Positions 1 through 5,420 of a DNA stretch of 6,763 nucleotides are shown one piece after another. The notes below the pieces were generated by a model that was not told the origin of the DNA, made no database searches, and saw only the letters and a list, made by a program, of their open reading frames with translations. The stretch is taken from contig JAPJRA010000194.1 of the NCBI GenBank assembly GCA_030824835.1, positions 1 to 6,763 on the forward strand, written 5' to 3'. Every line of letters starts with the position of its first letter. Position 1 is the stretch's first letter. The stretch is from Geminicoccaceae bacterium (GTDB lineage Bacteria; Pseudomonadota; Alphaproteobacteria; Geminicoccales; Geminicoccaceae). The translations under genes and the position numbers were made by a program.

Positions 1-261
1 CCCCCCACCCCAGACCGAACCAGCGATATGGAGGGCGGTTGTCTTGCCTGTGCTGGAGCCGCCCCGGAAGTGGAAGCCCCCTCCCTCCACGCCGAGCGGC
101 TGAAGGAGCGGTCCGGCGAAAGCAGCCGCGGCGCTCAGCATCAGGCGGCTGTTCCCCAATACGTTCTTGCCGATCTGCTCCTGCCACCCTTTGAGCGATC
201 CAGCGCAGCGGTAGGGATTGTCGAGCGGCGTGGAGCTCTGGAAGATGACGTGCTCGGTCAT
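1..261 (-). pseudogene. DUF927 ATPase domain continuation (frameshifted, cut by window edge)
   Basis: In the frame whose codons run from 261 down to 1, the minus strand encodes 87 uninterrupted residues that read as the missing DUF927 continuation. It begins [19 protein letters not shown], then has a [19 protein letters not shown] segment. A Walker A motif, [11 protein letters not shown], lies at about residues 66-76, and the window ends in AGSVWGG. These match the conserved order of DUF927 proteins, so this is the C-terminal part of the primase gene. Dropping a single base between about 266 and 274 would rejoin the two frames. The ATG at 261-259 lies one base after the stop of the N-terminal part, so reinitiation is conceivable, but the split would fall inside one folded domain. 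The true 3' end lies outside the window. Confidence 0.8.
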
Positions 262-262
262 G

Positions 263-1819
263 TCAGAAGGTCCCGATGGTCTGGTTGGGGAGGACGAAGG
301 CGCCGCCGCTCCACCCGATGCGGGCGACACAGCGCACCTTCTTGTCAGGCTGAGCGGAGCCGATGTATTCGAGGAGGGCCTGCCGGGCGTCCCGCGCCTG
401 CGAGGGAACAAGGCCAAGGGAGAAGAGCCGGTCGCGGATCGCGCTGCCGTCTCCGGCCATCAGCGCCATGGGCATGGCCCACCGCTTGCTTCGGCCATCG
501 CGGTCCACGACCTCCAGAAGGCGGCCCCAATCCTCTCCGTCGGCATCACGGGTCTCGGCACGAACATACAGCTCGGAACAGACCGGCATCCACTTCCTCG
601 TGATCCCGCCCGTTTCCTTTTCCATGCGGTCAATGCGCTTCCAGACGCCCTTACTGTCCACCCTGAACGGCCCGTCCGATGAGGCTTCGGCAGCCTCTGG
701 ATCCGCCCCATCTTCGTCTTCATCCTCATCCTCGATAGTGTCGGCTTCCATGGCTTCAGGACGAGGTGATTGCGCGGTGCCAGGGCGACCACGCAGTCCG
801 GCCTCATCGGCATAGTCCCGGACGCCCTTCGTGAAATCGCCATCCTTCTCGAAGTGCACATAAAGGTCGAACGCATCCCCAAACCGGTGCCCGTCCGGCG
901 TGGCTCTCCCGATCTCGGCCGCTGCATCGCTGCCCGATAGGCTGATCCAGTATTCGCCGAACTCCCGGGTGGCATAGCTGCCGGAGGTCTGCATGGGGCT
1001 GCGCCAATCACCGCCCTGCCCCGCCTGCTTGAAGCCATAGCGCGCGAGCAGATCGGCCACCGTGTGGTTCTGGTTGAAGTGATCGACTGGCGTTTCGTCC
1101 CCGCCGGTTGGCTTCACCCCATCACGGCGCTTGCGTTCCCTTTGGGCAAACTCCTGAGCCGCCTTGATGCGCGCGCGGTTCTCTTCGCGCCGGACAATGA
1201 TCGGATGATCCGCATCCAAGAGCAGTCTGTGCGCACGATGCACACAGTGGTCATAGTGCTCGCCCCTGTTCGGCAGATAGATGAGCTGGCCGGGGCGGCA
1301 CAAAGCCCGATCAGGAATCAGCGCCCCTCCACTGGCCTTCTCCAGCAGGTCGTAAAAGGCCGCGACAGTTTCGGTATAGTCAGCACCTGCCAGCGGCTCC
1401 TTCAGCGGCAAAAGAGCTCGCCACTTTCGATTATCGTCGGTCGCAGAGCGCGACGAATAGATCAGGCAGGTGGTCCCCGGCGCAACTGCCTGGACAGTAG
1501 AAAGGACCTCATCACAAGCTAGGTTGTTCTGGTCGATGTCCACGGGAAGCCAGAAGAACGTGCCATATTGTCGCTGTGCTTCGTGGCTGCGGGCATCAGG
1601 ACCATGATAGGTTGAGGGGATGAACCAGCGCGCCTTTTCCTTGGGAACGCTAGGCGGATCCTGGAGCATTCTCTTGATCTCCGCTGGCTCGATCACGTCA
1701 TACGGCGTGCCAGCGAGACGCGAGGGGTTGGACCGGCCGTCGCTGAGGACAACAACGTGGGTATCGCTCTGTCCCAAGCCGGTGGCGAAGGCGAGCGCAT
1801 CGCTTGTATGGGCGTTCAT
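263..1819 (-). CDS. AEP-type primase fused to DUF927 ATPase, N-terminal part, ended by a frameshift
   Basis: This is the replication primase-helicase type found in prophages, plasmids and integrated elements; function is inferred from motifs. Residues 60-200 look like an archaeo-eukaryotic primase core: a VDID motif at 93-96 (metal-binding Asp pair), an SSRS...KWR stretch at 122-134, and a PDR...PGQLIYLPN segment at 169-184. Residues 250-345 form a middle domain with a WRSP motif and GDAFDLY. An acidic linker (359-371, Asp/Glu repeats) leads into a DUF927 start at about 384. The frame stops at residue 518, just after FVLPNQTIG, where DUF927 proteins normally continue; the continuation lies in another frame at 1-261. 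The ATG overlaps the stop of the upstream 120-aa gene (ATGA), and AAGGAAG lies upstream. Either a genuine mutation or a sequencing error broke the gene. Confidence 0.8.
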   Translation of the reverse strand: MNAHTSDALAFATGLGQSDTHVVVLSDGRSNPSRLAGTPYDVIEPAEIKRMLQDPPSVPKEKARWFIPSTYHGPDARSHEAQRQYGTFFWLPVDIDQNNLACDEVLSTVQAVAPGTTCLIYSSRSATDDNRKWRALLPLKEPLAGADYTETVAAFYDLLEKASGGALIPDRALCRPGQLIYLPNRGEHYDHCVHRAHRLLLDADHPIIVRREENRARIKAAQEFAQRERKRRDGVKPTGGDETPVDHFNQNHTVADLLARYGFKQAGQGGDWRSPMQTSGSYATREFGEYWISLSGSDAAAEIGRATPDGHRFGDAFDLYVHFEKDGDFTKGVRDYADEAGLRGRPGTAQSPRPEAMEADTIEDEDEDEDGADPEAAEASSDGPFRVDSKGVWKRIDRMEKETGGITRKWMPVCSELYVRAETRDADGEDWGRLLEVVDRDGRSKRWAMPMALMAGDGSAIRDRLFSLGLVPSQARDARQALLEYIGSAQPDKKVRCVARIGWSGGAFVLPNQTIGTF

Positions 1820-2178
1820 TGATCCGCTTCCTTCAGTTTAGCAAAGATGGCGCGCAGCCACGCGGCCTGTTTTTCGGTGGGCGTTCCACTGAGAACCGAG
1901 CGGTTCACCATGTCGCGGAGGAACTTCGCCTCTCTGGGCGAAAGAGATGACGATCGGGCGGCGCACCAGCCGGCCAACTCGCCCCAGCTGCCAAGCTCAT
2001 CAGACACGTGGCACGGAACACGGCCGAGGCGGGACACCAGATCATGCCAATCCGTGCCTGCCGCTTTCAGCTGCTTGCCGATCTGGCGGGCAGTTGCGAC
2101 GACCTCTCCATCCGCATCGCTGGCGAGACGCGGCAGCAGGACCAGCACCTTCTCAGGAATGACGGGGAGGGCAGCCAT
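1816..2178 (-). CDS. Hypothetical 120-aa protein of a mobile-element primase operon
   Basis: I do not recognise a characterised function. The N-terminal half has the pattern LLPRLASDADGEVVATAR (about 14-31) followed by a helix ending AAGTDWHDLVSRL (39-51). This resembles a short helical segment (aging-cell-like 'DGE..aAa..i.r.L...G.dWhdl') common in small phage and element proteins. The C-terminal third reads LSPREAKFLRDM...TEKQAAWLRAIFAKL (79-115), a helical segment seen in proteins encoded beside phage-type primases. No signal peptide or membrane segment is visible. It sits between the winged-HTH gene (4 nt upstream) and the primase (ATGA overlap), which implies translational coupling and a replication-related accessory role by inference. 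A CGGAG sequence precedes the ATG by about 11 nt. Confidence 0.75.
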   Translation of the reverse strand: MAALPVIPEKVLVLLPRLASDADGEVVATARQIGKQLKAAGTDWHDLVSRLGRVPCHVSDELGSWGELAGWCAARSSSLSPREAKFLRDMVNRSVLSGTPTEKQAAWLRAIFAKLKEADQ

Positions 2179-2182
2179 CTGA

Positions 2183-2461
2183 TCAATACTCCGAAGTCGA
2201 GGTGCGTAGGATCCCGAGCTTCTCGGCCGCCCATTCGTCGAGAGAGGGGCGCGGATAGAGAGGGGTGCGGTTCACCTTCTGGAAGGCGGGGCCTCCACCA
2301 CGCGTGGCCATTGTGGCCAAGGTCGAGGGGGCCAGCGTGATGCCATGCATCACCTCAAGATACTGGCTCGCCTCATTGCGGCGCAGGCGTGGCTTCCTGA
2401 GGGCTAGCGGTAGGGTAAGCGCCTCCGTTCCCGCAAGCGGGGTATTTTGCTCGATAGACAT
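2183..2461 (-). CDS. Winged-HTH / excisionase-like DNA-binding protein
   Basis: A 92-aa protein whose core (about 22-83) has the layout of small MerR/AlpA-type winged-helix proteins. It contains basic RKPRLRRNEASQYLE (22-36), a second helix around LAPSTLATMATRG (43-55), a turn with GGGPAFQKVNRTPLYP (55-70), and the terminal PSLDEWAAEKLG (72-83), where the wing is followed by a W-containing helix. Such proteins act as excisionases, directionality factors or regulators of element genes; which applies here cannot be told. The start is supported by a GGAGAG sequence about 7 nt before the ATG. It is the second gene of the operon, 12 nt after the 44-codon ORF and 4 nt before the 120-aa gene. Confidence 0.8.
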   Translation of the reverse strand: MSIEQNTPLAGTEALTLPLALRKPRLRRNEASQYLEVMHGITLAPSTLATMATRGGGPAFQKVNRTPLYPRPSLDEWAAEKLGILRTSTSEY

Positions 2462-2473
2462 GTCACTCTCCGG

Positions 2474-2608
2474 CTAACTACGGAACCCGAGGGCACCGCG
2501 TGCTGTCATGCCCCTATCGTGGGAGTGAGTGAAAAACCAAATAGGCTCGTGATCTAAATGAACGTCACATACCGCCGCGTTCAGCACGAAAGCGAGAGGA
2601 CCGCTCAT
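2474..2608 (-). CDS. Small 44-aa ORF, first gene of the primase operon
   Basis: A short frame of 44 codons plus TAG, beginning MSGPLAFVLNAAVCDVHLD and ending ARGALGFRS. I recognise no family. The protein has a central WFFTHSHDRG stretch and no clear membrane helix. The case that it is real rests on three things. A textbook Shine-Dalgarno, AAGGAGGG, lies about 7 nt before the ATG. Its stop is only 12 nt before the start of the winged-HTH gene. It also fills what would otherwise be an empty leader. It could instead be a leader peptide whose translation controls the downstream genes. The ribosome site is embedded in a hairpin (see 2614-2643). Confidence 0.5.
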   Translation of the reverse strand: MSGPLAFVLNAAVCDVHLDHEPIWFFTHSHDRGMTARGALGFRS

Positions 2609-2613
2609 GAGCT

Positions 2614-2643
2614 ACCCTCCTTAGCGCTTCTCCTAAGTAGGGT
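2614..2643 (-). promoter_or_regulatory. Leader hairpin that pairs with the Shine-Dalgarno of the first small gene
   Basis: On the minus strand, ACCCTACTTAG and CTAAGGAGGGT are inverted-repeat arms of 11 bases with one A/G mismatch, separated by the 8-base loop GAGAAGCG. The 3' arm contains the AAGGAGGG ribosome binding site of the 44-codon ORF, so the folded RNA would hide it. The 5' arm and loop also contain AGGAG. Alternatively, the dyad CTTAG-N8-CTAAG is a DNA operator for the winged-HTH protein encoded downstream. There is no T-tract, so it is not a terminator. Confidence 0.45.
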
Positions 2644-2668
2644 TACATCCGTCGATGTGGTGCAGATG

Positions 2669-2697
2669 ATCTAACTCAGTCGAAAGGAGCATTCCAA
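2669..2697 (-). promoter_or_regulatory. Candidate promoter of the minus-strand primase operon
   Basis: On the minus strand TTGGAA (2697-2692) is followed after 17 bases by TTAGAT (2674-2669). The -35 element matches four of six consensus bases, the -10 only about three. Transcription would start near 2662, about 18 nt before the leader hairpin. It would run back to back with the SOS promoter of the imuA remnant. The call is weak and based only on these hexamers. Confidence 0.25.
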
Positions 2698-2731
2698 GTT
2701 TAGCGACTAGCAACGTGCTTTGCAGTTCGCA

Positions 2732-2767
2732 CTGGCACAGCAGCAGCTACATGAACAAAAGAAGAAC
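2732..2767 (+). promoter_or_regulatory. LexA (SOS) box and promoter relic of the second imuA copy
   Basis: GAAC-AAAAGAA-GAAC at 2753-2767 fits the alphaproteobacterial LexA operator (direct repeat with 7-base spacing). The block aligns base by base with the promoter of the intact imuA. TTGC.G.TCG..TTG.CAC of the intact promoter corresponds to sequence from about 2720, so the -35 TTGACA is CTGGCA here (2732-2737). Both half-sites of the operator are intact even though the gene behind it is ruined. No strong terminator is seen between this promoter and the AAA+ ATPase gene. Confidence 0.65.
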
Positions 2768-2807
2768 ACTAATATCAACCTCCTGCCCTACTGCAGCCTT
2801 CCTGCTT

Positions 2808-3185
2808 ATGCTCTTGCGTTCGTTCCCCTCCGCTCAGCATGCACAGATTGCACGAGTTGAGAGCGAGGAAGACGTGGCGCGGAGTGCTGCCTTCCGGCCT
2901 TCTTGAGCTCGACCGCATGCTGCCCGATAGCGGGCTGGCGTTCTGCTGCCTGCATGAGGTGGCGGGCGGCGGCAACGGCGCGATGGATGGGGCCACCGCG
3001 GCCTACTTGGGCAGCCGGGATTGCAGCGCGGCTCTCTGGTCCGGTGCTCTAGTGCGTGATCGCCGCTGACTTCTTCGCGCTGTGCCTGGCGCAGCGGGGC
3101 TACATCCTAACTGGGTTATCCATGTCGAGGTGGGGAATAAGCGTTCCGTGCAGCCGAAAGCTTCCTCGGCTGCATCAACATCATG
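2808..3185 (+). pseudogene. imuA: imuA remnant: decayed 5' part of a second imuA copy
   Basis: This region is homologous to the first 112-118 codons of the intact imuA downstream. The aligned ATG at 2808 is exactly 13 codons before the shared QIAR motif in both copies, and MLLRSFPSAQ aligns with MPSHSALSHL. The frame shifts near 2893 (net two bases lost), so the next part is read in another frame, as LPSGLLELDRMLPDSGLAF..CLHEVAGGGNGA. It shifts again near 3010 (one base gained), after which the VLWCVI of ImuA reads VL-stop-CVI because TGG became TAG (about 3049-3051). A further slip near 3113 precedes VIHVEVGNK. Similarity fades around 3150-3185 and the C-terminal half is absent. The GGAG of the intact ribosome site is GCAG here. 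No ImuA can be made from it; a divergent duplicate or an acquired homologue are both possible origins. Confidence 0.85.
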
Positions 3186-3242
3186 TCGATCCGCTTATGG
3201 CTCCGCCATTGTCACCATGACGTAGCGTGTGACGCATTGTCG

Positions 3243-3251
3243 TGCTATGAT
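3243..3251 (+). promoter_or_regulatory. Candidate extended -10 promoter of the AAA+ ATPase gene
   Basis: TGCTATGAT matches the extended -10 pattern TGnTATAAT at all but one base. No good -35 hexamer lies at the usual spacing, which is tolerated by extended -10 promoters. The start point would be near 3258, leaving 25 nt to the ATG at 3283 and about 64 nt to the ATG at 3322. Confidence 0.35.
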
Positions 3252-3282
3252 TTTCCTATGAACTATATTGGACCCCTACCCC

Positions 3283-4452
3283 ATGCGCGATTATGTCCAG
3301 CATCGTGCTGGCACGGAGCGCATGATGAAGGCGATCCCTGCTCAAGCTCTCTCGCTCACTGTCGGTAATATCGTCTTCGATGATATCGATCAGTTGACAT
3401 TGCGTGCACTGAGGCGAGTTCAGGGCACGCTCCGCAATGTGTATCGGCCTCAATTTGCCTCTTACCCAGATGCGGATGGTGCCGAGGGTGCCCTCGATCA
3501 GTTGCTGGAGGAGCGGCTGAAGATGACTCTTGGCCCCTTCCAACGCCAGCGTATGCGACGACGCATCGAACGACTGCAGCAGGCAGCCAACCCCATCCAT
3601 GCCCTAATCAATCCCAGGGTGCGGGACGACGAGCGCAAAGGGCTTCTTGAACTGGCTAAGCATGCCCGTGCCCAGTGTGTGCTTCGCGCGCATGACGCTG
3701 ACGAGGTCGCAGCTGATCTTCATACCCAGTTCCCGTGGATGCATGAAGCGTCCACTTTGGTCATGCGTGCCGCTCGGCGCTCGGCTGCACGGGGTGAGCC
3801 GCTGATCATCCCTCCACTCCTGCTGTGCGGTCCACCTGGTTGCGGCAAGACCAGCTATGCTCAAGCGGTTGCCCGCGCGCTCCAGTTGCCCGTCGTCCGC
3901 GTCGATGTTGGCGCAAGTGCCGGAGCCATTTTTGACTTGCAGGGCACTGAGGCAGGCTGGGGCACCGCCTCGACCGGACGGCTCGTGCGCACGATCATGG
4001 CTACCCGAATCGTCAATCCATTGCTTATCGTCGATGAGGTCAGCCGCGCGGGCGCCATGCAGGCCACCTCGGGCCAACGTCTCCCTGGCATCGTTCCAAT
4101 CCTAATGAGCCTGCTCGAGCGTAGCAGTGCTGCAGAGTGGATCTGCCCTTACCTCAAAGTGCCGTTTGATATGACAAGAATTTCGGCAATTCTGACGTGC
4201 AACGAGATTGACCGGATCGACCAGGCGCTTCTCGATCGCTGCACAGTCATCCACATACCGCCGCTTTCGGGTGATGACCTCGTCGCAGCAGCCATGCGGC
4301 ATGCACATGGTCGGCTGGAGCATGGTGCGATCTGCCTGCTCCAGGACCACCTGCGGCGACTGATTCGGGGTGGCGCGCGGCCGTCCTTGCGGGCGGTCAC
4401 ACGAATGATCGAGCGCGCCGAGGCTGCCGCTGAGTTGCCGCTGCTCAACTGA
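3283..4452 (+). CDS. Lon-like AAA+ ATPase without a protease domain
   Basis: A single-ring AAA+ ATPase of about 389 aa. Residues 1-150 are helical and basic with no domain I can name (QRQRMRRRIERLQQ at about 87-100). The ATPase core follows, with Walker A GPPGCGKT at 183-190, a Lon-like FDLQGTEAGW...TGRL stretch near 212-232, Walker B NPLLIVDE ending at 252, sensor 1 Asn at 307 (LTCNEID), an arginine finger candidate in LLDRC at 319, and a sensor 2 region ARPSLRAV near 365-372. The spacing resembles Lon, but the protein ends at about 20 residues past sensor 2, so the Ser-Lys peptidase is absent. Substrate is unknown; remodelling of a protein complex is inferred. The start is uncertain. ATG 3283 is the first ATG after the upstream stop at 3259, TTG 3268 is also open, and GGAG at 3315-3318 favours ATG 3322 or 3325. 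Base composition is visibly less GC-rich than imuAB. Confidence 0.85.
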   Translation: MRDYVQHRAGTERMMKAIPAQALSLTVGNIVFDDIDQLTLRALRRVQGTLRNVYRPQFASYPDADGAEGALDQLLEERLKMTLGPFQRQRMRRRIERLQQAANPIHALINPRVRDDERKGLLELAKHARAQCVLRAHDADEVAADLHTQFPWMHEASTLVMRAARRSAARGEPLIIPPLLLCGPPGCGKTSYAQAVARALQLPVVRVDVGASAGAIFDLQGTEAGWGTASTGRLVRTIMATRIVNPLLIVDEVSRAGAMQATSGQRLPGIVPILMSLLERSSAAEWICPYLKVPFDMTRISAILTCNEIDRIDQALLDRCTVIHIPPLSGDDLVAAAMRHAHGRLEHGAICLLQDHLRRLIRGGARPSLRAVTRMIERAEAAAELPLLN

Positions 4453-4456
4453 GCAG
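4441..4456 (+). terminator. Stem-loop over the AAA+ gene stop codon, possible weak terminator
   Basis: CTGCTC and GAGCAG are perfect 6-bp arms around the loop AACT, and the TGA stop lies in the hairpin. The following GCCCATTT has only a short T run, so intrinsic termination would be weak. A second imperfect pair (CTCGAA 4472-4477 with TTCGAG 4496-4501) follows without a T-tract. Confidence 0.25.
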
Positions 4457-4657
4457 GCCCATTTACAGCTTCTCGAAGGTGATTCTTTGCAGTATTTCGA
4501 GGAAAAATCGCCAAGATCAGACGATGACGAGCCGCGCAGGATGACTGGAGTAAGTTGGCCCTCGGCCTTCCATGCACCATGCAGTTTAGGTCTGAAGACA
4601 TGCACCTTGTCGCTATGGCGAGCAGGCATGCCAGAGCAGCCTAAAGACCCGGCCGAC

Positions 4658-4690
4658 CGCCAAGCAGTTCGTTGGCGAACGCCAAGCAGT
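4658..4690 (+). repeat. 11-bp direct repeat enclosing a small hairpin
   Basis: CGCCAAGCAGT is present at 4658-4668 and 4680-4690, a 22-base period. Between and partly overlapping the copies, GTTCG-TTGG-CGAAC (4667-4680) is a perfect 5-bp stem with a tetraloop. Only two copies exist and no protein site is recognised. Confidence 0.4.
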
Positions 4691-4691
4691 A

Positions 4692-5107
4692 GCCATGGCA
4701 ACTTTGGCCATGGCCAGCATGGCAAGCCGAATCACATCAGCAACACTTTGCGTCTCAAGCAAGTTCAGGTCGGAACGATGGCCTCCCAGATCAGGCCTGA
4801 CCATGACCTATGGTGGACAAGAGCAAGGCCAATGTCCTCGCCGACATGGCTTTCTCGGCCCAGCACAGACCGAAGTTGCACTTTACCAACTCACTGGAGC
4901 GAATCAGCAAGAGGTGAAACGCCATGGCGACGTCTTCGGAATCTTCCTCAACGAGGAAGTTCGTGCCGTCGCATTGCAGACCTCCGCCATGGTGACGTTC
5001 GCCAAGGCAACTGCCGACGCTTCCTCTGGTTGCAGCCGCCGTCAGACAGGACTCAGTTGCTGGGGGGCCTTGCCTCCGCATCAGCATGGCACAAGGACGG
5101 CCATGGC
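4692..5107. repeat. Cluster of the palindromic octamer GCCATGGC
   Basis: Perfect copies begin at 4692, 4707, 4921 and 5100, and GCCATGGT lies at 4986. The shorter ATGGC is also frequent across 4614-5230. I noticed no perfect copy in the genes on either side. The pattern recalls dispersed short palindromes such as the cyanobacterial HIP1, but no function is implied by the sequence alone. Confidence 0.45.
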
Positions 5108-5344
5108 GCTTCTGGCTTGCCGGGCACCGAGGGCAGGAGTCGGCTGTTTCCGTGCTAGACTGCCTGCTTGCCCTTGGGCTTTGTCACCTTCATGCAGGTT
5201 GGCAACTTGCCGGTTCAAGACATGGCGAAACGCCGCACCGCAAGCCTCATTGACGAGACATGAACCGGCGGCACGACATGCCCTCTGGCCAAGCTCCGCC
5301 TTCAGGGCGGATCCGCACTCAGCATATGTTCCTTGCCGCTCGGA

Positions 5345-5379
5345 TTGACACGGCCCGGGCGCCAGAACAAAATAAGAAC
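5345..5379 (+). promoter_or_regulatory. SOS promoter with LexA box upstream of imuA
   Basis: A perfect -35 TTGACA (5345-5350) is followed after 17 bases by CAAAAT (5368-5373). The LexA box GAAC-AAAATAA-GAAC (5365-5379) covers this -10 element, so bound LexA would block RNA polymerase. The direct-repeat GAAC-N7-GAAC form is the alphaproteobacterial SOS operator, unlike the CTG-N10-CAG of enterics. Damage-induced LexA cleavage should switch on imuA-imuB. Confidence 0.85.
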
Positions 5380-5420
5380 ATTGATGTTGTTCTTTCCCTC
5401 TCTGTGGAGCCTTTCTGCCC

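Larger units (their letters stand above)
4457..5344 (+). other. Gene-free stretch between AAA+ gene and imuA
   Basis: No frame on either strand in this stretch gives a protein with recognisable motifs. The open frames here lack ribosome sites and read as low-complexity Ala/Arg/Cys/Ser/Pro strings. Three things stand out. The palindrome GCCATGGC occurs four times (4692, 4707, 4921, 5100), with a near copy at 4986. An 11-bp direct repeat CGCCAAGCAGT lies at 4658 and 4680. A perfect hairpin TCCGCC-TTCAG-GGCGGA lies at 5295-5311, without a T-tract. It may be a heavily decayed gene or regulatory DNA. Confidence 0.5.

Noticed and set aside
28..682. Overlapping plus-strand frames opposite the primase gene
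   Set aside because: Antisense shadows; the minus strand shows DUF927 motifs across this region in two frames.
2839..3069. A possible intact small protein of 76 residues with HEVAGGGNGA
   Set aside because: It is the middle section of the imuA remnant between two frameshifts, and its ends do not match the ends of any ImuA domain.
4658..4690. Direct repeat as a CRISPR-like array
   Set aside because: Only two 11-bp units 22 bases apart, with no further units or spacers.
4102..4725. 207-codon minus-strand frame
   Set aside because: Most of it is antisense to the AAA+ ATPase whose motifs are intact.
4791..5087. 98-codon minus-strand frame
   Set aside because: No Shine-Dalgarno, and no family resemblance. 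The central hydrophobic part is too short to argue for a membrane protein.
4487..5158. 223-codon plus-strand frame in the gene-free stretch
   Set aside because: No ribosome site, no recognisable motif and an irregular composition; a second frame (4695-5348) overlaps it with equal lack of support.
5295..5311. Hairpin TCCGCC-TTCAG-GGCGGA as a terminator
   Set aside because: The stem is perfect but short and no T-tract follows on either strand, and no gene clearly ends there.
4695..5348. 217-codon plus-strand frame ending just before the imuA promoter
   Set aside because: It ends within the SOS promoter region and has Cys/Arg/Ala-rich sequence without domains. A heavily decayed gene cannot be excluded.
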